Positions 29,449 through 37,706 are shown, counted from the stretch's first letter. The stretch is 47,427 nt of DNA from an uncultured Eubacteriales bacterium (GCA_902793325.1 CADBCY010000021.1:1-47427), one strand, 5' to 3'. Numbers and translations are program-made. Notes: a model not told the origin generated them from the sequence alone.

Positions 29449-31623
29449 TCAGACGTCGATGGGCGGGAAAAACATCAGCCGCAGCGAGTTGGCCACGACG
29501 AGTATCGTGGACATGTTGTGCATGAGGGCGCTCATCATCACGGAGATGCCGCTGGATGCGCCGAGGATGAGGCCCACCGTGTTGATCCCAACCACCATGG
29601 CGAAGTTCTGCTGGACGATGCGCATCGTCTCCCGCGAGAGCCTTCGCAGGGCGTAGATCATCATGGGATCGTCGCGGCTGATGACCACGTCGCTGGTCTC
29701 GATGGCGATGTCGGTGGACTTGCCGCCCAGCGAGATGCCCACGTCCGCGTAGGCCAGCGCCGGTGCGTCGTTGATGCCGTCGCCCACCATCACCACGCCG
29801 TTGCCGTGGGTTTGCAGCTTCAATACCGCCTCGGCCTTCTCCTCCGGCAACAGCTGCGCGCGATAGCCGTCCGCGCCGATCAGCTCCGCCACCAGCGCGG
29901 CCTGGCCCTCCATGTCGCCGGTCAGAAGCTCGATGTCCCCCACGCCGTCGTACCTGAGGCTGTTGACCGCCCGGCGCACGTTCTCCCGCGGGCTGTCCAT
30001 CGCGAACAGCACGCCCACGATCTCGCCGTCCACGCCCACGTAGTTGGCGATGCTGACGCCGGGCTCGGGCAAGCTCCCGCGGGCGGCGACGCCGTTCTCC
30101 TGCATGTATTTGAGGTTGCCGACGCGCACCTTCCTTCCGTCCACCGTCGTGCGGCTGCCGCGGGAGACCTCGGTGACCACCTCGCCGTGGGCGGGGATCG
30201 CCACGCCCCTCTCCGCGCCGTAGGCCAGGATCGCCCCGGCCAGCGGATGCGAGCTGGTCTCCTCCGCCGCCATCGCCGCGGCCAGCACGGCTTCTTCGTC
30301 CATGCCGTCCGCCAGCACCTGCATGGAGACGACCCTGGGCTTCCCCTCGGTGATGGTGCCCGTCTTGTCCAGCAGCACCGTGTTGGCCTCGCTCATCTGC
30401 TCGATGTACGCGCCGCCCTTGATGAGGATGCCCTGCCTCACCGCCGAGTTGATCGTCGCCGAGAAGGCCGTGGCCGTCGAGAGCTTGATGCCGCAGGAGT
30501 AGTCGATGACCAGCATCTTCAGCGCCTTCTGCGGGTTGCGCGTCACCAGCCCCACCGTCAGGCTCAGCAGGAAGTTCAGCGGCACCAGGTAGTTGGAGAA
30601 GCGGTCCGCGTAGCGCTGGATCGGGGCCTTCTTGAGCTCGCTGGCCTCCACCATGCCCACGATGCGCGAGACGACGGTCTGGTCGCCCACCTTGCGCGCC
30701 TCGATGCGGATGTTGCCGTTCTTGACGACCGTCCCGGCGAACACCTCGTCGCCCGCGTGGCGCTCCACGGGCACGAATTCGCCCGTGATGGCGCTCTGGT
30801 CCACCACCGCGGAGCCGGAGCGCACCGCGCCGTCCACGGCGATCTTCTCGCCGGTGTGGGCCTCGATGAGGTCCCCGACATGGGTTTCGGAAATCGGGCA
30901 GCGCGTCAGGCTGCCGTCCGGGTTCACCTTCCACACGCTGCCGTCCTCCACGGAGAGCATCTGCTTGATGGAGGCGCGCGTCTTTTCGATGGTATAGGAG
31001 GTCATCATCTCCGCGAGGTCCGAGAGCGCCAGGATCATCAGCGCCGAGTTCGCGTTGCCCAGCAGCAGGCTCGCGACGATGGACGTCACGGTCAAAAAAT
31101 CCGCGTTGGGGCGCATGTCCCTGCGCAGGCCGTCCAGCGCGCTTCGGGCGATGGGCACGGACAGTCCCAAACTCGCCAGCGCCTGCACGGAGGTGAACCG
31201 CCCGAGGAGGCTCTGCGCGCCCGCCGCCCGGAACGCGGTGTTGCCCAGCGCCAGCGCCCCGGCGTTCACCGCCAGCCGCTTCACCAGGGTATTGACCGGC
31301 ATCGACAGCTCGGCGCTCTCCTCCTGCCGGTTCGCGTGCCGGGAGCGATAGACCACCATCGCGTACTTCTGGATGACCAGGTTGGCGCGGTCCAGCATGG
31401 CCGGCGCGTCCAGCCGCTTGGCGTCGTACTCCAGCAGCACGCCGCCGGTGGGCACGTTGATGCGCGCGCGGCGCACGCCCGGGATGCCCGCCAGCGCATG
31501 GGCCAGCTCGTGCCGCTCGGCCTGTATGTATTCCAGTCCCGGCACCGTCAGGCGCAGGCGGCCGGGCAGGCTGTGGGCGATGCGCGCCTTCATCCAATCG
31601 CGGGCCGATTCACGTTTCAACAT
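29449..31623 (-). CDS. P1B-like heavy-metal-type P-type ATPase with an SCG membrane motif
   Basis: A 724-residue cation pump. The N-terminus carries a CxxC-less HMA-like domain (HSLPGRLRLTVPGL, ARINVPTGGVLLEYD). The actuator motif is AITGEFVPV, the phosphorylated Asp419 is in DKTGT, SSHPLAGAI is the P1B HP motif and GDGINDAPALAYADVGI closes the P-domain (about 611). The metal-selecting membrane motif, normally CPC, SPC or TPC, reads DYSCGIKLSTA (Cys377), without the proline. Substrate is therefore uncertain; iron or another first-row metal is possible. Full length, third gene of a five-gene operon. Confidence 0.92.
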   Translation of the reverse strand: MLKRESARDWMKARIAHSLPGRLRLTVPGLEYIQAERHELAHALAGIPGVRRARINVPTGGVLLEYDAKRLDAPAMLDRANLVIQKYAMVVYRSRHANRQEESAELSMPVNTLVKRLAVNAGALALGNTAFRAAGAQSLLGRFTSVQALASLGLSVPIARSALDGLRRDMRPNADFLTVTSIVASLLLGNANSALMILALSDLAEMMTSYTIEKTRASIKQMLSVEDGSVWKVNPDGSLTRCPISETHVGDLIEAHTGEKIAVDGAVRSGSAVVDQSAITGEFVPVERHAGDEVFAGTVVKNGNIRIEARKVGDQTVVSRIVGMVEASELKKAPIQRYADRFSNYLVPLNFLLSLTVGLVTRNPQKALKMLVIDYSCGIKLSTATAFSATINSAVRQGILIKGGAYIEQMSEANTVLLDKTGTITEGKPRVVSMQVLADGMDEEAVLAAAMAAEETSSHPLAGAILAYGAERGVAIPAHGEVVTEVSRGSRTTVDGRKVRVGNLKYMQENGVAARGSLPEPGVSIANYVGVDGEIVGVLFAMDSPRENVRRAVNSLRYDGVGDIELLTGDMEGQAALVAELIGADGYRAQLLPEEKAEAVLKLQTHGNGVVMVGDGINDAPALAYADVGISLGGKSTDIAIETSDVVISRDDPMMIYALRRLSRETMRIVQQNFAMVVGINTVGLILGASSGISVMMSALMHNMSTILVVANSLRLMFFPPIDV

Positions 31624-31643
31624 GGTTGATTCCCTCTTTGCTG

Positions 31644-32024
31644 TTACATATGGGGCAGGCGCAGGAGCAGCCGGGAGCGGACCACTTCGGCGAGGTCGTC
31701 CTCGCTGATTTCGTCATCCGCTTTGATCCCCCGCGCGATTTCAAGGCCCGTGTCCACGACGATGTCCACCCAGCGGAGGATCTGCCGCGCGCTCGCCGCT
31801 TCCGGCGCGTAGAGCACCAGTATCGTGCCGATGCGCGGATTGAGCCGGACCGTGTGCACGCCGGGCAGCAGCTTCAAGACATCCTCGACATAGTGGAGAT
31901 AGGGCTTTGCTTCCTCCGGCAGCAGGGCGTGCCGCGCAAAGCGCAGGCGCAGGCGGCCGGGGAGGTCGCACTCCACCTTGGGCCTGAGGCAGCGCCGGAT
32001 CAGGCTTTCCTGCAGGTCAATCAT
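31644..32024 (-). CDS. Stand-alone HMA-like domain protein (second accessory copy)
   Basis: A 126-residue soluble protein. CDLPGRLRLRFA (about 19-30) and VRLNPRIGTILVLYAPE (about 58-75) give the same HMA-like fold seen in its neighbours, again without CxxC. The rest is helical and charged (EISEDDLAEVVRSRLLL). Its ATG lies inside the 3' end of the upstream gene (8-base overlap) and its stop lies 20 bases before the ATPase start. It may be a cytoplasmic partner of the pump. Confidence 0.8.
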   Translation of the reverse strand: MIDLQESLIRRCLRPKVECDLPGRLRLRFARHALLPEEAKPYLHYVEDVLKLLPGVHTVRLNPRIGTILVLYAPEAASARQILRWVDIVVDTGLEIARGIKADDEISEDDLAEVVRSRLLLRLPHM

Positions 32025-32583
32025 GGCTGCCGCGCCGGAACACGTTCGACGCCCACCAGAGCAGCGTCAGCGCGCCGGGGCCCGTCACGCCGTTGACGAC
32101 AAGGCCGCGCAGTCCGGCCACCGTCAGCGCCGAGCCGGCCAGCATCCGGGCGTCCATCAGCCCGTTCGTCGCCTCCATGACGCCGTGATTGACCGCCTCC
32201 CACAGCGTTCGCAGGCCGGTTTCCATGCGGCTGACCGGCCGCCGGTTGATCGCGGCGTCCAGCCCCATCAGCCGAATCGCCGCCCCTTCGACCACCGCGG
32301 CCTCCACCTGACCGGGATCGTAGAGGAAGAGCGCCGTGCCCGTGCGCGGGTTCAGCCGCACCTCATGAATCGCGCCGGTGGATTCCAGCTGCGCTTTCAT
32401 GGTCTTCGCCGCCTCTGGCTTTGTCGCGATGGCGGGCATGTACAGCCGCAGGCGTCCGGGAATGCCGGAGCGCACCTCGGCCACGCCCCGGAAGGAGGGC
32501 AGCTTCAGCTTGTTGTGTGACCGGTCCCCGGATACAGACAGCAGCGCGGCCGCCGCGGCAACCGCAATACAGGCATTGTTCAT
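32017..32583 (-). CDS. HMA-like domain membrane protein (first accessory copy)
   Basis: A 188-residue protein. A hydrophobic N-terminal stretch (ACIAVAAAAALLSV) could be a signal or membrane anchor. The HMA-like domain follows (SGIPGRLRLYMP, about 40, and VRLNPRTGTALFLYDPG, about 75). The C-terminal 45 residues are hydrophobic (MLAGSALTVAGLRGLVVNGV). There is no CxxC. ATG 32583 with AAAGGA upstream is preferred to an earlier TTG. First gene of the P-type ATPase operon; I found no convincing promoter just upstream. Confidence 0.78.
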   Translation of the reverse strand: MNNACIAVAAAAALLSVSGDRSHNKLKLPSFRGVAEVRSGIPGRLRLYMPAIATKPEAAKTMKAQLESTGAIHEVRLNPRTGTALFLYDPGQVEAAVVEGAAIRLMGLDAAINRRPVSRMETGLRTLWEAVNHGVMEATNGLMDARMLAGSALTVAGLRGLVVNGVTGPGALTLLWWASNVFRRGSHD

Positions 32584-32663
32584 GGACAACCATCCTTTGC
32601 GTCGATGCTCCTTATCCCTAACTTATACTCCATCATTGTTAAAACCGGCGCTGTTTTCCGCCC

Positions 32664-33041
32664 CAGCCCGCAAACTGGACAATATCAGACAAGCAGCGCT
32701 TTGATTCCATCTGTTATCTCAAGAAGGCCGGGGCCGCAGAGGATGCGATCTCCCGGCAATTCAGCGACTTCCGCAACCGGCGCGGTACGATGGAGGGCTT
32801 CCCCCAGATAATGAAACAGCAGGCCAACGCAGGCTCGCCGGACTTCTCCGATATCTGCTTCATGGGGACCTGCGATCATGCCGAAAACAGGAATCCGTTA
32901 ATTCGCTTTAGCTTGCGCGTAGCGTTCCTTTCCCCGCCAATTCGGCATCGGTTCTTTCAGGGCAACTGTATCTCTTTTCTTATAATCTGCCATGATTTCC
33001 ATACAGCGCATGTCCCCGTTTGCGGTGGTTTGTTCCCATGA
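32664..33041 (+). pseudogene. Possible decayed coding segment in the gap before the sirtuin gene
   Basis: The frame stays open for about 125 codons to a TGA at 33039-33041. The first 70 read like protein (DKQRFDSICYLKKAGAAEDA, DFRNRRGTMEGFPQIM) and the rest does not. There is no ribosome site. The remainder of the 600-base gap holds only the sirtuin promoter and short inverted repeats. Family not recognised; chance is possible. Confidence 0.2.
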
Positions 33042-33087
33042 TGTCGAAAAAGCGCGCGGCGGGCAGGCAGAAAAGCGCTTTCCGCGC

Positions 33088-33117
33088 TTGAAAAGACCGC
33101 TTGCGCTGTGTTAAACT
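33088..33117 (+). promoter_or_regulatory. Promoter of the sirtuin operon
   Basis: TTGAAA (33088-33093), 18-base spacer, TAAACT (33112-33117), about 60 bases before the start codon. Confidence 0.6.
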
Positions 33118-33185
33118 GAAGCATACGGTTTCGTCGTATTCGCATTGGTCATTCACAGGAAACGCATTGGAGGGCAGGGACGACG

Positions 33186-33956
33186 ATGAAGCACCCATTC
33201 AACCGCATGACGGACGAGGAGAAGCTCTCCGCCTTCCGGGTCATGGTCAGAAGCGCCGCCTCCGCGGTCTTTCTCGGCGGCGCGGGCGTGTCCACGGAGA
33301 GCGGCATCCCCGACTTCCGCAGCAGGGACGGGCTGTATCACAAGACCGAGAAGCGCTTTGCCCGCTACCAGCCGGAGTACCTGCTGTCCTACGAATGCCT
33401 GCGCAACGAGCCGGACGTGTTCTTCGACTACTACCGCAGCCATCTGGACGCGCGCTCCGTGGAGCCGAACGCGGCCCATCGCGTGCTCGCCCGGTGGGAG
33501 AAGGACGGCAGGCTGGCGGGCGTCATCACGCAGAACATCGACGGCCTCCACCAGAAGGCCGGGAGCGTCAACGTGCAGGAGATCCACGGCACCACGTGGC
33601 GCAACCACTGCACCGTCTGCGGCGCGGCCTACGGCGTGGACTTCATCTTCGAGGGCACCGGCAAGCCCCGCTGCCCGAAGTGCGGCGGCATGGTGCGCCC
33701 GGACGTCACCCTCTACGGCGAGTTCCTTCCAAAGGAAGCGCACGACAGGGCGCGGAAGATGATCCGCGACGCCGACCTGTTGATCATCGGCGGGACCTCC
33801 CTGCAGGTCGGCTCGGCGGCGGGGCTGGCGCGGCAGTTTGACGGAGGGCGCCTCGTCATCATCAACAGGAGCAAGACGCTGATGGACGGACAGGCCGATC
33901 TCGTCTTTCACGACAGCATCGGAAAGGTACTGACGGCGGTTTCCGATGCGATTTGA
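33186..33956 (+). CDS. cobB: NAD-dependent protein deacylase of the Sir2 family
   Basis: A 256-residue cytoplasmic sirtuin. The NAD-binding motif is GAGVSTESGIPDFRS (about 33-47). TQNIDGLH and the catalytic His134 in IHGT follow. The zinc ribbon uses CTVC and CPKC. GTSLQVGSAAGLA and VIINRS close the Rossmann fold. It removes acyl groups from lysines using NAD+ and makes O-acyl-ADP-ribose. Length and motifs are complete. It heads an operon with a methyltransferase and a small membrane protein. Confidence 0.95.
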   Translation: MKHPFNRMTDEEKLSAFRVMVRSAASAVFLGGAGVSTESGIPDFRSRDGLYHKTEKRFARYQPEYLLSYECLRNEPDVFFDYYRSHLDARSVEPNAAHRVLARWEKDGRLAGVITQNIDGLHQKAGSVNVQEIHGTTWRNHCTVCGAAYGVDFIFEGTGKPRCPKCGGMVRPDVTLYGEFLPKEAHDRARKMIRDADLLIIGGTSLQVGSAAGLARQFDGGRLVIINRSKTLMDGQADLVFHDSIGKVLTAVSDAI

Positions 33957-34001
33957 GCGGGGGCTGATCCGCCGCCTGCCGTGGAAACCGGAGGGAATCC
34001 T

Positions 34002-34610
34002 ATGACCGAACGCGAATGGGACAAGCGGCTGCGCATCAAAACGATCGGCCGCGAGGATGAGGACAACCCGCACTACTCCCCCTACGAGCCGACGCCGTAT
34101 TCGGTGCTGCAACGGCTCGCCGACAGCGGCCACGTCGGCAGGAAGGACCGGCTGCTCGATTACGGCTGCGGCAAGGGGCGGGTCGCGTTCTTCATGGCGT
34201 CGGTGGTCGGCTGTCGCGTGACGGGCATCGACCATTCCCGGAAGCTGATCGACATGGCGAAGGAGAACCGCAGAGCCTCCGGCCTCGGCGACCGCGTGTG
34301 GCTGGAATGCTGCCTGGCAGAGCAGTACGAGGTTCATGACGAGAACGTGTTTTTCTTCTTCAACCCGTTCTCGGTGAAGGTGTTCGAGGGCGTGGTACGA
34401 AGGATAGGAACGAGGGGCGCAGGGAAGCTGATCCTCTACTATCCCTCGGACGAATACATGACCTGGCTGAGCCTCGTGCCGGAGGTTGAGCCCATCGACA
34501 CCATCGACTGCCGCGACCTGTTCAACGGGAAGAACGACCGGGAGCGGATCGAAGTATTCCGGCTGCGGAGCATGCGCGACCTGACCGACAAAATGGGGAT
34601 GGATGAATGA
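34002..34610 (+). CDS. SAM-dependent methyltransferase (class I)
   Basis: A 202-residue protein. Motif I is LLDYGCGKGRVAFFMA (about 55-70), then VTGIDHSRKLIDMA; VFFFFNPFS takes the place of motif II. The substrate is unknown; the N-terminal PYEPTPYSVLQRL segment is shared by a group of small clostridial methyltransferases. ATG 34002 follows GGAGGG by 6 bases; the frame extends upstream to 33981 without a ribosome site. It overlaps the next gene as ATGA. Confidence 0.85.
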   Translation: MTEREWDKRLRIKTIGREDEDNPHYSPYEPTPYSVLQRLADSGHVGRKDRLLDYGCGKGRVAFFMASVVGCRVTGIDHSRKLIDMAKENRRASGLGDRVWLECCLAEQYEVHDENVFFFFNPFSVKVFEGVVRRIGTRGAGKLILYYPSDEYMTWLSLVPEVEPIDTIDCRDLFNGKNDRERIEVFRLRSMRDLTDKMGMDE

Positions 34611-35038
34611 GCCAGAACACACCGCCGCACAGGACCTTCTATTATTTCATCATCGGCATCGCCGTCGTCGGCCTGCTGTTCGTGTCCTGGGCATTGCTTC
34701 GCCCGCACCACACCGGCGTCGTGACGCGCGTAGGCCATATCGGCACGGCGACGCATACCTCCGGGAGCGGCATACACAGGCACACCCACAACGGTTATTC
34801 CGCCGACGTCAAGGTCCGGCTGAAGGACACGGGCGAGACCGTAACGGTCCACTATCGCATGGGCAAGAGGGAGAGCATCCCCGCAAAGGGCGACGAGGTC
34901 GAGGTGGCCGATCACGCATTGACGGGGTATGCCCCCTACCCGCAGAAGTGGGCGGTTGAGATGGGATTGATCCTGCTGGGAATCGACGCGCTCGTGTTTG
35001 CCGGATACCGGATTGTCCAGCGCCGGAGGATGGCATGA
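34607..35038 (+). CDS. Small membrane protein, DUF3592-like
   Basis: A 143-residue protein with one membrane helix near the N-terminus (about 10-30) and one near the C-terminus (about 116-136). Between them a beta-rich soluble segment contains DVKVRLKDTGETVTVHYRMG and GDEVEV, the arrangement of DUF3592-type proteins. It includes a histidine-rich stretch (GIHRHTHNG). Starts within the methyltransferase stop (ATGA). Function unknown. Confidence 0.7.
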   Translation: MSQNTPPHRTFYYFIIGIAVVGLLFVSWALLRPHHTGVVTRVGHIGTATHTSGSGIHRHTHNGYSADVKVRLKDTGETVTVHYRMGKRESIPAKGDEVEVADHALTGYAPYPQKWAVEMGLILLGIDALVFAGYRIVQRRRMA

Positions 35039-35046
35039 GCACAAAT

Positions 35047-35075
35047 CCGCCAACCGACGGAGAATCGGTTGGCGG
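35047..35075. terminator. Hairpin after the sirtuin operon
   Basis: CCGCCAACCGA (35047-35057) and TCGGTTGGCGG (35065-35075) pair perfectly over 11 bp with a 7-base loop, 9 bases after the stop codon. It is followed by AAAAA on the plus strand, so there is no T-tract for plus-strand termination. Confidence 0.5.
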
Positions 35076-35164
35076 AAAAACAGGACGTCGAGTGAACCGC
35101 GGGGGAATATATCCGGCTCCGGCGGTCTGTCTAACGGGTGATAACCATTATTGCGGCCTCCGGC

Positions 35165-35860
35165 TCATGCCTCCGGCTGTACGGTGCCGTTTACGATCGC
35201 CGCGTACTGTTCCTCCGGGATCATGGGCGAGCCGATCTCCGCAAGCAGCGCCGCGTCGATCTCTCCGCTGTCGGCGTACTGCCGCCCGGCCTGCCTGACC
35301 CGTTCCAGCCTCGGCACGGTCACGGCGGCGGCCTCCGGCGCGCTGAACATGGGGCTTTCCGGGACGGTAAGGATCGTATGATCGCGGGGGAAGCACAGCC
35401 TGAACTGCATGACCGCGGGCTCGAAGTTCCGCCGGCTGTTGGGAAAGCCGCAGCCGCAGATCATCAGGTAGCGCAAATGGCTGAAATCCGCCTGTCCGAC
35501 GTGCTCGTAGCGGTCGCCCACCTTGCGCATCGCCAGGCTCGAAAGCGGCATCGTGCGGTCGAGCAGCGCCTTTAGCGGCGCGGGCATGCCGTAGCAGTAC
35601 AGCGGGAAGCTGAACAGCAGCAGGTCGCACCCGAGGATCTCCTCCAGGATGCCCCGCATATCGTCGTCGTGGACGCAGGCGCCGCCGTTGCGCTTGCAGG
35701 CGAAGCAGCCGGTGCAGTATTCGATGTGCCTGTCGATTACATCGATGATGTGGATGTCCTGTTGCGCCGCCTCCCGCATCCCCTCCAGGAACGCGCGGGT
35801 GATGTGCATGGTGTCGCTCTTGTCCCGCTTGGGGCTGCCGTTCAGCACGAGAATCTTCAT
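35165..35860 (-). CDS. Flavodoxin-fold NAD(P)H/FMN oxidoreductase (iron-sulfur flavoprotein-like)
   Basis: A 231-residue protein. ILVLNGSPKRDKSDTMH binds the FMN phosphate, and FSFPLYCYGMPAPLKALLDR is the second flavin loop. CTGCFACKRNGGACVHDDDM (about 50-69) resembles the compact cysteine motif of iron-sulfur flavoproteins, though the third and fourth ligand spacing is not canonical. Members reduce quinones, nitro compounds or metals. ATG 35860 with AAGGAGG 8 bases upstream sets the start. It follows the divergent-function MFS gene on the same strand by 129 bases and may share its transcript. Confidence 0.87.
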   Translation of the reverse strand: MKILVLNGSPKRDKSDTMHITRAFLEGMREAAQQDIHIIDVIDRHIEYCTGCFACKRNGGACVHDDDMRGILEEILGCDLLLFSFPLYCYGMPAPLKALLDRTMPLSSLAMRKVGDRYEHVGQADFSHLRYLMICGCGFPNSRRNFEPAVMQFRLCFPRDHTILTVPESPMFSAPEAAAVTVPRLERVRQAGRQYADSGEIDAALLAEIGSPMIPEEQYAAIVNGTVQPEA

Positions 35861-35989
35861 GGGATGGCCTCCTTGTCCCTTTTGTCGTGGATGCATTCGT
35901 CTGTATGCTCTGTCGGGGACGCCGGCGCGATGGGTCCGCCGCATCGTCGATCGCGTCTTCCATCGCGCCGCCGTTCCGCGCTTATGCGG

Positions 35990-37282
35990 CTATTCCCCCG
36001 CGTTTTCTTCATCCGAATACCGGTACTTTTTGAGCTTCCGGCCGGTCGTGAGGCAGAGGACAACCCCGGCCACGCCCAGCGCGAACATCATCAGCGCCGC
36101 GCCGGAACCCTTTCCGCTCCCGAACAGCGCGGTCAGCAGCCGGTTTGAACGGTTCATGTGCATGAACGGTTCGCAGACGTTGTCCACCATGAACCCGCCC
36201 AGCGCCAGGCCGATGGGAATGGTAAAGAACTGCAGCGTGTTCCGGCAGGCGTAGACCCTTCCCTGCAGGGCCACCGGAATGCTGTTGCGCATGATGACGT
36301 TCTGGTTGGCGCTCATGACGGGAACCAGCATCCAGCCGATCACCTGTCCGACGCACCACAGGATGGGATTTCGGGAAAACGCCAGCAGGAAGTTCTCCGT
36401 CCCCAGGGAGAACAGCATGGTCAGGTAGATGACGCGCACCCGGTCTTTGGGCTTGGGCATCGCCGTGGCCAGCAGGCTGCCCAGCACCATGGCGATGCCG
36501 GAGCAGGAGGTCACGATCCCGAGCGCGCCGTTGCCGTGCAGGGGGATCACCAGCGCGGGCAGCACCGCGTCGAAGGCCGAGGCGATCAGGTTCACCCCCG
36601 ACATGAACAGGATCACGTGCAGCACCAGCGGATGCTCCTTCAGAAACTGCAATCCTTCCCGCGCCAGCTTCAGCACCTTTTCCTTCTTCCCGGCTTCATC
36701 GCGAACCTCGGGAAGCCGGATGAACAGCCAAAGCGCCAGGAAGGCGACGGCAAACGTCGTCAGGTCCACGGCAATCACGGCGTCCAGCCCCGCCAGCCCG
36801 TAGAGCGCCGAGGCGAGCAGCGGATTGCCGATGGCGATGACCGACCGGGACAGCGACTGGCAGGCGCTCGTCTTCTGATAGTACGCCCTGGGGACCACCA
36901 ATGTGTAGGCGACCTCCGACGCCGGCTGCTGCACCGTGTTCATCAGCCCCGAGGCCGCGTTGACGGCGTACAGGTGCCACATGCACAGCCGATCGGCCTT
37001 GTACAGCACAAACACCAGTACGGTGGTCAGCGCCGCCAGCGCGTCGCACGCCAGCATGGTTTTCTTCTTGTCGTATTTATCCGTGATCGCCCCGGCAAAG
37101 ATGCTCATGACCACATACGGCGCGTAGGTGCATATGGTCAGGGCGGCGGTGCCGAGGGCCGACCCCGTCTTTTCGTACAGCCACAGTGTCAGCGCGAAAC
37201 CGGTCATCGCGCTGCCCAGCTGCGACAGGCTCTGCGTGCTCCAGAGGATATAGAAATCCCGCAAGCTATGTTTGTTTTTCAT
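35990..37282 (-). CDS. MFS exporter under leader-peptide control (macrolide-efflux-like)
   Basis: A 430-residue, 12-helix major facilitator. The loop 2-3 signature GAITDKYDKKKTML and SLSRSVIAIGNPLLASALYG fit the MFS_3/Mef group of drug exporters. AAGGAG lies 8 bases before ATG 37282 and is itself part of an RNA helix (37286-37293 with 37320-37327). With the leader peptide and alternative hairpins upstream, this points to induction by a ribosome-targeting antibiotic, as for mef, msr and erm genes. The actual substrate is not known. Confidence 0.9.
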   Translation of the reverse strand: MKNKHSLRDFYILWSTQSLSQLGSAMTGFALTLWLYEKTGSALGTAALTICTYAPYVVMSIFAGAITDKYDKKKTMLACDALAALTTVLVFVLYKADRLCMWHLYAVNAASGLMNTVQQPASEVAYTLVVPRAYYQKTSACQSLSRSVIAIGNPLLASALYGLAGLDAVIAVDLTTFAVAFLALWLFIRLPEVRDEAGKKEKVLKLAREGLQFLKEHPLVLHVILFMSGVNLIASAFDAVLPALVIPLHGNGALGIVTSCSGIAMVLGSLLATAMPKPKDRVRVIYLTMLFSLGTENFLLAFSRNPILWCVGQVIGWMLVPVMSANQNVIMRNSIPVALQGRVYACRNTLQFFTIPIGLALGGFMVDNVCEPFMHMNRSNRLLTALFGSGKGSGAALMMFALGVAGVVLCLTTGRKLKKYRYSDEENAGE

Positions 37283-37285
37283 TTT

Positions 37286-37384
37286 CTCTGCTCCTTATCA
37301 CATTCGTATTTGTCACAATGAGCAGAGTCTGAGGAAATGCAGATCAAATTCCCTCCATACAGGCTCCTCAGGCTCTGCATGGAG
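37286..37384 (-). promoter_or_regulatory. Translational attenuator: three overlapping RNA helices before the MFS gene
   Basis: On the minus-strand RNA: helix 1 pairs 37375-37384 with 37353-37362 (10 bp, one G-U). Helix 2 pairs 37365-37378 with 37322-37335 (13 of 14). Helix 3 pairs 37320-37327 with 37286-37293 (8 bp, perfect) and covers part of the MFS ribosome site. Helix 2 shares bases with both 1 and 3, so the choices are 1+3 (site closed) or 2 (site open). The leader peptide gene runs into helix 1. This is the erm-type layout. Confidence 0.75.
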
Positions 37385-37406
37385 CGAAGACAATGCAGCG
37401 CTTCAT
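37368..37406 (-). CDS. Leader peptide of the MFS attenuator
   Basis: Twelve codons, MKRCIVFAPCRA, then TGA. A GGGGGG ribosome site lies 5-6 bases before ATG 37406. Codons 9-12 and the stop lie in the first strands of helices 1 and 2. A ribosome stalled around codons 5-8 would block helix 1 and free the strand of helix 2, exposing the MFS ribosome site. Too short for family comparison; the call depends on the surrounding structure. Confidence 0.65.
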   Translation of the reverse strand: MKRCIVFAPCRA

Positions 37407-37486
37407 GGGTGCCCCCCCTTTTTTCGTATGATATGGCGCGGTCAAAGCCGTGCCTTGCGCGGCGATGCGCTTCCGTTCGCTTACAT

Positions 37487-37535
37487 AAGTGACCCTTCGT
37501 TCACTTATTGTAGTGAACGAAGGGTCACTTGTCAA
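37487..37535 (-). promoter_or_regulatory. MFS promoter inside a perfect 19-bp inverted repeat
   Basis: AAGTGACCCTTCGTTCACT at 37487-37505 is exactly repeated in reverse complement at 37512-37530, with a 6-base centre. On the minus strand the promoter TTGACA (37530-37535), 17-base spacer, TACAAT (37507-37512) occupies the same bases, so a dimeric repressor bound here would exclude RNA polymerase. The -35 is a perfect consensus. The remaining part of 37541-37706 holds nothing I can identify. Confidence 0.8.
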
Positions 37536-37706
37536 GACTTCCAGAAATAGTTTACATCAATTTCCCAAACCGTCGCCAATATCGCAGCATGGCGTGGTTT
37601 TTCTTCGTAAACGGCTCCCCCGGGACGGCTTCGGCCGGCGGCGCGCTGACCGGCCCGCATGGCGACGGTGTGGACGAGGCGCCTGAAGGCGCGGCGCGGG
37701 ATCGGG

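Noticed and set aside
28730-31597. A 955-codon minus-strand frame spanning the ATPase and the following HMA-like gene
   Set aside because: Only its last 235 codons, from ATG 29434, are real. The front part is the ATPase read in a shifted frame and is Gly/Arg/Pro-rich nonsense.
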